The position numbers and the translations under genes are program-made. The notes beneath the pieces are model-generated. The model saw only the letters and a program-made list of their open reading frames with translations, did no database searches and was not told the origin of the DNA. DNA of 8,965 nt from Akkermansiaceae bacterium UBA1518 (GTDB lineage Bacteria > Verrucomicrobiota > Verrucomicrobiia > Verrucomicrobiales > Akkermansiaceae): NCBI GenBank assembly GCA_002323895.1, contig DCQM01000226.1:1-8965 (forward strand), given 5' to 3'. Shown piece after piece: positions 6,659 to 8,965 of this stretch; the stretch's first letter is position 1, and each line of letters starts with the position of its first letter.

Positions 6659-7957
6659 TTATGCTCGGGATGGCTTGGTCTGCTTGCGCTCGCGACCAGG
6701 TTGTGGAACAGGGGCAACAGGGAAGGAGTCAGTGAATTTGATGTCATCCGGAGCCTGATCTTCCTCGCTTTTCCAGTAGTCCTCCCAAGTGATTCGCTTG
6801 CCGGTGTGAGCGGCTTCGCGACCCAGAAGCCCTAGAGCGGTGGACTTGGCCATTTGTTCGCCGGTGTTAACGATCTTCCCAGCGCGCAGAGCGGCGAAGA
6901 ACTCGTTGTGGCAAACCTGGTACATATTATTCTCCTTGCCTTTCTCTTTGCGGAAGCGCCAGTTTTTCTTGCCCTCTTTATCGAGGGTGAAGACGTTCCA
7001 AGGCCCCACGGCTGTCCCATTTTCACAGATCACACGGTGGATGTTTTCTCCATGGGTGTTCATCATTTGACGTTGCTTTACGTGGGCATAAACCCCGCCG
7101 GCATATTCGTAAGTGACGTCGTAGTGGTCGTAGATATTAGATTGATCTTCTCGGTGAGCGCGACCTCCATTGGCGATCGCGGCGATGGGAGCTTCGTCGT
7201 TCATGGTCCAAGCGACTTTATCTACGATGTGGATGCATTGCTCAACGAGGGGGCTGCCATTGAGCCACTCAAAGTTCTGCCAGTAACGGGTTTGGAATTC
7301 CACATCGCCCATGCCTTCCGGCTTCTTGGTGGCGTTGGAAAGTGGGGCAACCGGGCTAGCTAAGTAGGTTCCGTAGATAGAAACCACGCGGCCGAGGTCA
7401 CCGGAGTGAATTTGTTTGAAGAGCTCGCGGTTGGCCGGAGAATATCGCCAGCAGTATCCATGTTGGATGGCCGTGCCTTTCTTTTTAGCCATCTGAGCGG
7501 ACTCGATGACTGACTTGATGCCTGGCATGTCGATCGCCATGGGCTTTTCTACGAAAGCGTGAATTCCGGCTTCGACAGCGGCGCGAAGGTGTTGGGGGCG
7601 GAAGTGGGGGGGGGTGCAAAGGAGGACGACGTCGATGCCGGATGACATCACACCTTTATAAGCATCCAATCCGATGAACTGTCGCTCTTTGGTTGCTTGC
7701 ATGCGCTCATTAAAGCGGCCACCGACTCCGAGGGCATTCTTCACCCCGCCTTCGAAGGCGTCACCGATTGCCCAGAGCACCACATTGGGATCGGCGCTCA
7801 TGGCTTGGCCGAGAGCGCCACTGCCGCGACCACCACAGCCGATCACTCCGATTTTAATTTGGTCTGGCGAGTTTTGCGCCTTGATGATTCCGGGAAGAGA
7901 GGCTGCGAGGCCTGCGGCGGTGCCGGTTTTCAGGATAGTTCGTCGATTTTGGTCCAT
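6659..7957 (-). CDS. Tat-exported Gfo/Idh/MocA family oxidoreductase
   Basis: The 432-residue protein begins with a twin-arginine signal: NRRTILKTG, then TAAGLAASLPGIIKA (cleavage near residue 27). A Rossmann NAD(P)-binding domain follows with GVIGCGGRGSG (37-47), LLCTPPHFRPQHL (112-124) and the family EKP motif in FVEKPMA (135-141), whose Lys helps catalysis. In the C-terminal domain LVEQCIHIVDKVAW (237-250) carries the likely catalytic H243. Such enzymes oxidise or reduce sugars, inositols or glycosidic substrates with a tightly bound nicotinamide cofactor. Tat export of the folded holoprotein to the periplasm is frequent in Planctomycetes and Verrucomicrobia, and the exact substrate is unknown. 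The C-terminus ends in a basic tail (PGRERKQTKPSRA). The ATG at 7955-7957 places the Tat signal correctly, without an obvious Shine-Dalgarno. It is divergent from nagB across 133 bases. Confidence 0.92.
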   Translation of the reverse strand: MDQNRRTILKTGTAAGLAASLPGIIKAQNSPDQIKIGVIGCGGRGSGALGQAMSADPNVVLWAIGDAFEGGVKNALGVGGRFNERMQATKERQFIGLDAYKGVMSSGIDVVLLCTPPHFRPQHLRAAVEAGIHAFVEKPMAIDMPGIKSVIESAQMAKKKGTAIQHGYCWRYSPANRELFKQIHSGDLGRVVSIYGTYLASPVAPLSNATKKPEGMGDVEFQTRYWQNFEWLNGSPLVEQCIHIVDKVAWTMNDEAPIAAIANGGRAHREDQSNIYDHYDVTYEYAGGVYAHVKQRQMMNTHGENIHRVICENGTAVGPWNVFTLDKEGKKNWRFRKEKGKENNMYQVCHNEFFAALRAGKIVNTGEQMAKSTALGLLGREAAHTGKRITWEDYWKSEEDQAPDDIKFTDSFPVAPVPQPGRERKQTKPSRA

Positions 7958-8090
7958 GGATTTTCTAAAGTGCGGGTTTATTGTCTAACGAGAAGGTCGT
8001 TGCTTTTGTTCAATCTTGCTGCGTAAAAGAGAAGCTTGATCAATAGTCGAAAGTGGTTACGTATAGCCCCAACAAGCTATTTCGATTTAC
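7958..8090. promoter_or_regulatory. 133-base divergent promoter region, oxidoreductase / nagB
   Basis: Both genes are transcribed outward from this spacer, so both promoters should lie here. A TTGATCAA palindrome (8036-8043) and a TATAGC (8062-8067) lie on the nagB side, but they are 20 bases apart, too far for a confident sigma-70 pair. No NagC-like or other known operator was recognised. Confidence 0.4.
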
Positions 8091-8846
8091 GTGAAAAAAA
8101 TTCAAATTGGTTCGCAAGAAGCGCAGGTGGGTGAGGTCGACGAGCTTTGTGGTGCTTTGGCCGATGAGGTTGAAGCGCTGATTCAGAGTCGAGCAGAGGC
8201 TGGGAAGTTCGCCGTTCTGGGGCTTGCGACGGGTAGCACGCCGCTTCCACTCTATGCGGAATTGATTCGTCGGCACCGGGAGGAAGGACTTTCGTTCGCC
8301 AACGTGATCAGCTTTAACCTTGATGAATATGAGGGTTTGGGTCGTGACCATGAACGGAGCTATTGGTGCGAGATGTGGGAAAATCTTTTTGATCATGTCG
8401 ATGTGGATCCGGAAAACGTCTCAGTTCCGCCCTCGCTTTCGGACGATCCAGACCGAGCGGCCACTGAATATGAGGCGGCGATTCAGGCGGCGGGTGGAAT
8501 TGATTGGCAGCTTCTCGGGATTGGAGGCGAAGGTCATATCGGATTTAACGAAAAGGGGAGTGCGCTGGATAGCCGGACCCGCCGTGTGACCCTGGCACGT
8601 AAGACCATCATCGATGCTGCTCCAAGCTTTGGGGGCGAAGAAAATGTCCCAACTCATGCCATTACAATGGGGGTGGCTTCGATTTTGGAGGCAAAGCGGA
8701 TAGTTTTGATGGCTCGTGGCGCATCAAAGAAAGAAATCGTTCATCTTGCCATCTCTGGGGAAGTTGGACCGGACGTCCCCGCAAGCTTTTTACAAAATCA
8801 CAAAAATGTCGGCTGGTTTCTTGATGGCGATGCGGCAGGATCATAA
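8091..8846 (+). CDS. nagB: Glucosamine-6-phosphate deaminase NagB
   Basis: The 251-residue protein matches the usual NagB length (about 240-270). It would convert glucosamine-6-phosphate to fructose-6-phosphate plus ammonia in the cytoplasm, linking amino-sugar use to glycolysis. Signatures are VLGLATGSTPLPLY (42-55), the phosphate-binding region; SFNLDEYEGL (74-83), with D78 equivalent to E. coli D72, the general base; and GIGGEGHIGFNE (143-154), with H149 and E154 equivalent to E. coli H143 and E148. VPTHAITMGVASIL and VPASFLQNHKNV complete the C-terminal part. E. coli D141 is replaced by E147, and the usual NEPG is NEKG. The start is GTG at 8091: an in-frame TAG at 8064-8066 leaves little upstream room and no ATG lies between. 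No Shine-Dalgarno is visible. An ORF follows after 4 bases, suggesting an operon. A 6-phosphogluconolactonase-like relative is the main alternative, but the deaminase motifs favour NagB. Confidence 0.9.
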   Translation: MKKIQIGSQEAQVGEVDELCGALADEVEALIQSRAEAGKFAVLGLATGSTPLPLYAELIRRHREEGLSFANVISFNLDEYEGLGRDHERSYWCEMWENLFDHVDVDPENVSVPPSLSDDPDRAATEYEAAIQAAGGIDWQLLGIGGEGHIGFNEKGSALDSRTRRVTLARKTIIDAAPSFGGEENVPTHAITMGVASILEAKRIVLMARGASKKEIVHLAISGEVGPDVPASFLQNHKNVGWFLDGDAAGS

Positions 8847-8850
8847 AAAG

Positions 8851-8965
8851 ATGCTCGAGGTCAAACAACTCATCGAAACAGCCAGAGGTCTTCCGCAACC
8901 GGACGATTACTTCAATGGCTTAGATTGGGATGGCGAGATTCTGCCTCGCGAAATCGTTTCATTTT
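8851..8965 (+). CDS. Unrecognised ORF downstream of nagB, 3'-truncated by window edge
   Basis: This open frame starts MLEVKQLIETARGLPQ, continues with PDDYFNGLDWDGEILP, and runs off the window after 38 codons. The ATG at 8851 has an AGGA at 8837-8840 with 10-base spacing, one of the few good ribosome-binding sites here. In-frame ATGs at 8824 and 8830 would overlap nagB and are less likely. The 4-base gap after the nagB stop (8844-8846), with no terminator between, implies co-transcription. I do not recognise the family; the N-terminal helix and the acidic, aromatic YFNGLDWDGE stretch are all that can be described. Confidence 0.6.
   Translation, partial: MLEVKQLIETARGLPQPDDYFNGLDWDGEILPREIVSF

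Noticed and set aside
6541..6747. N-terminal extension of the PhoD-like frame (69 more residues)
   Set aside because: It would run through the intrinsic terminator at 6603-6634 and into the oxidoreductase 3' end. It also buries a textbook signal peptide that starts at 6540.
6854..7363. 169-codon plus-strand ORF
   Set aside because: It is antisense to the Gfo/Idh/MocA gene and has no family features.

Overview
The window (about 51% GC by eye) looks like chromosomal DNA of a free-living Gram-negative bacterium of the PVC group, most likely a Verrucomicrobiota member. This rests on the gene mix: a Tat-exported Gfo/Idh/MocA oxidoreductase, a secreted PhoD-like phosphatase, a glycine-rich RRM protein, a CBM9-like protein and several starts without Shine-Dalgarno sequences. 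No 16S or marker gene is present, so the assignment is an inference. I see no tRNA, rRNA, IS element, phage gene or CRISPR array.

Layout: 1-693 (+) is the C-terminal end of an HrpA-type RNA helicase. It converges, across a bidirectional hairpin terminator, on a small RRM RNA-binding protein (842-1228, -). After a 385-base spacer comes a two-gene (+) operon: an exported transglutaminase-like protein (1614-2675) whose stop overlaps the start of a CBM9-like protein (2672-3427). A DUF4349-type lipoprotein (3458-4093, -) faces it. A 331-base spacer with short inverted repeats leads to a small (+) ORF (4425-4589) resembling a minor envelope lipoprotein. Then, on the minus strand, come a PhoD-like metallophosphatase (4666-6540) and a Tat-exported Gfo/Idh/MocA oxidoreductase (6659-7957), separated by a good intrinsic terminator and therefore probably separate transcription units. 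Divergent from the oxidoreductase is nagB (8091-8846, +), followed 4 bases later by an unrecognised ORF that runs off the window.

Functionally the window mixes RNA metabolism (HrpA, RRM protein), cell-envelope or periplasmic proteins (transglutaminase, DUF4349 lipoprotein, PhoD-like enzyme, small ORF) and sugar metabolism (oxidoreductase, NagB, possibly the CBM9-like protein). No single pathway ties it together, and I found no convincing undescribed system. The best leads are the small ORF at 4425-4589, which has a lipobox-like motif without its cysteine and a possible frameshift at a T tract, and the translationally coupled transglutaminase/CBM9-like pair whose members differ in predicted location.
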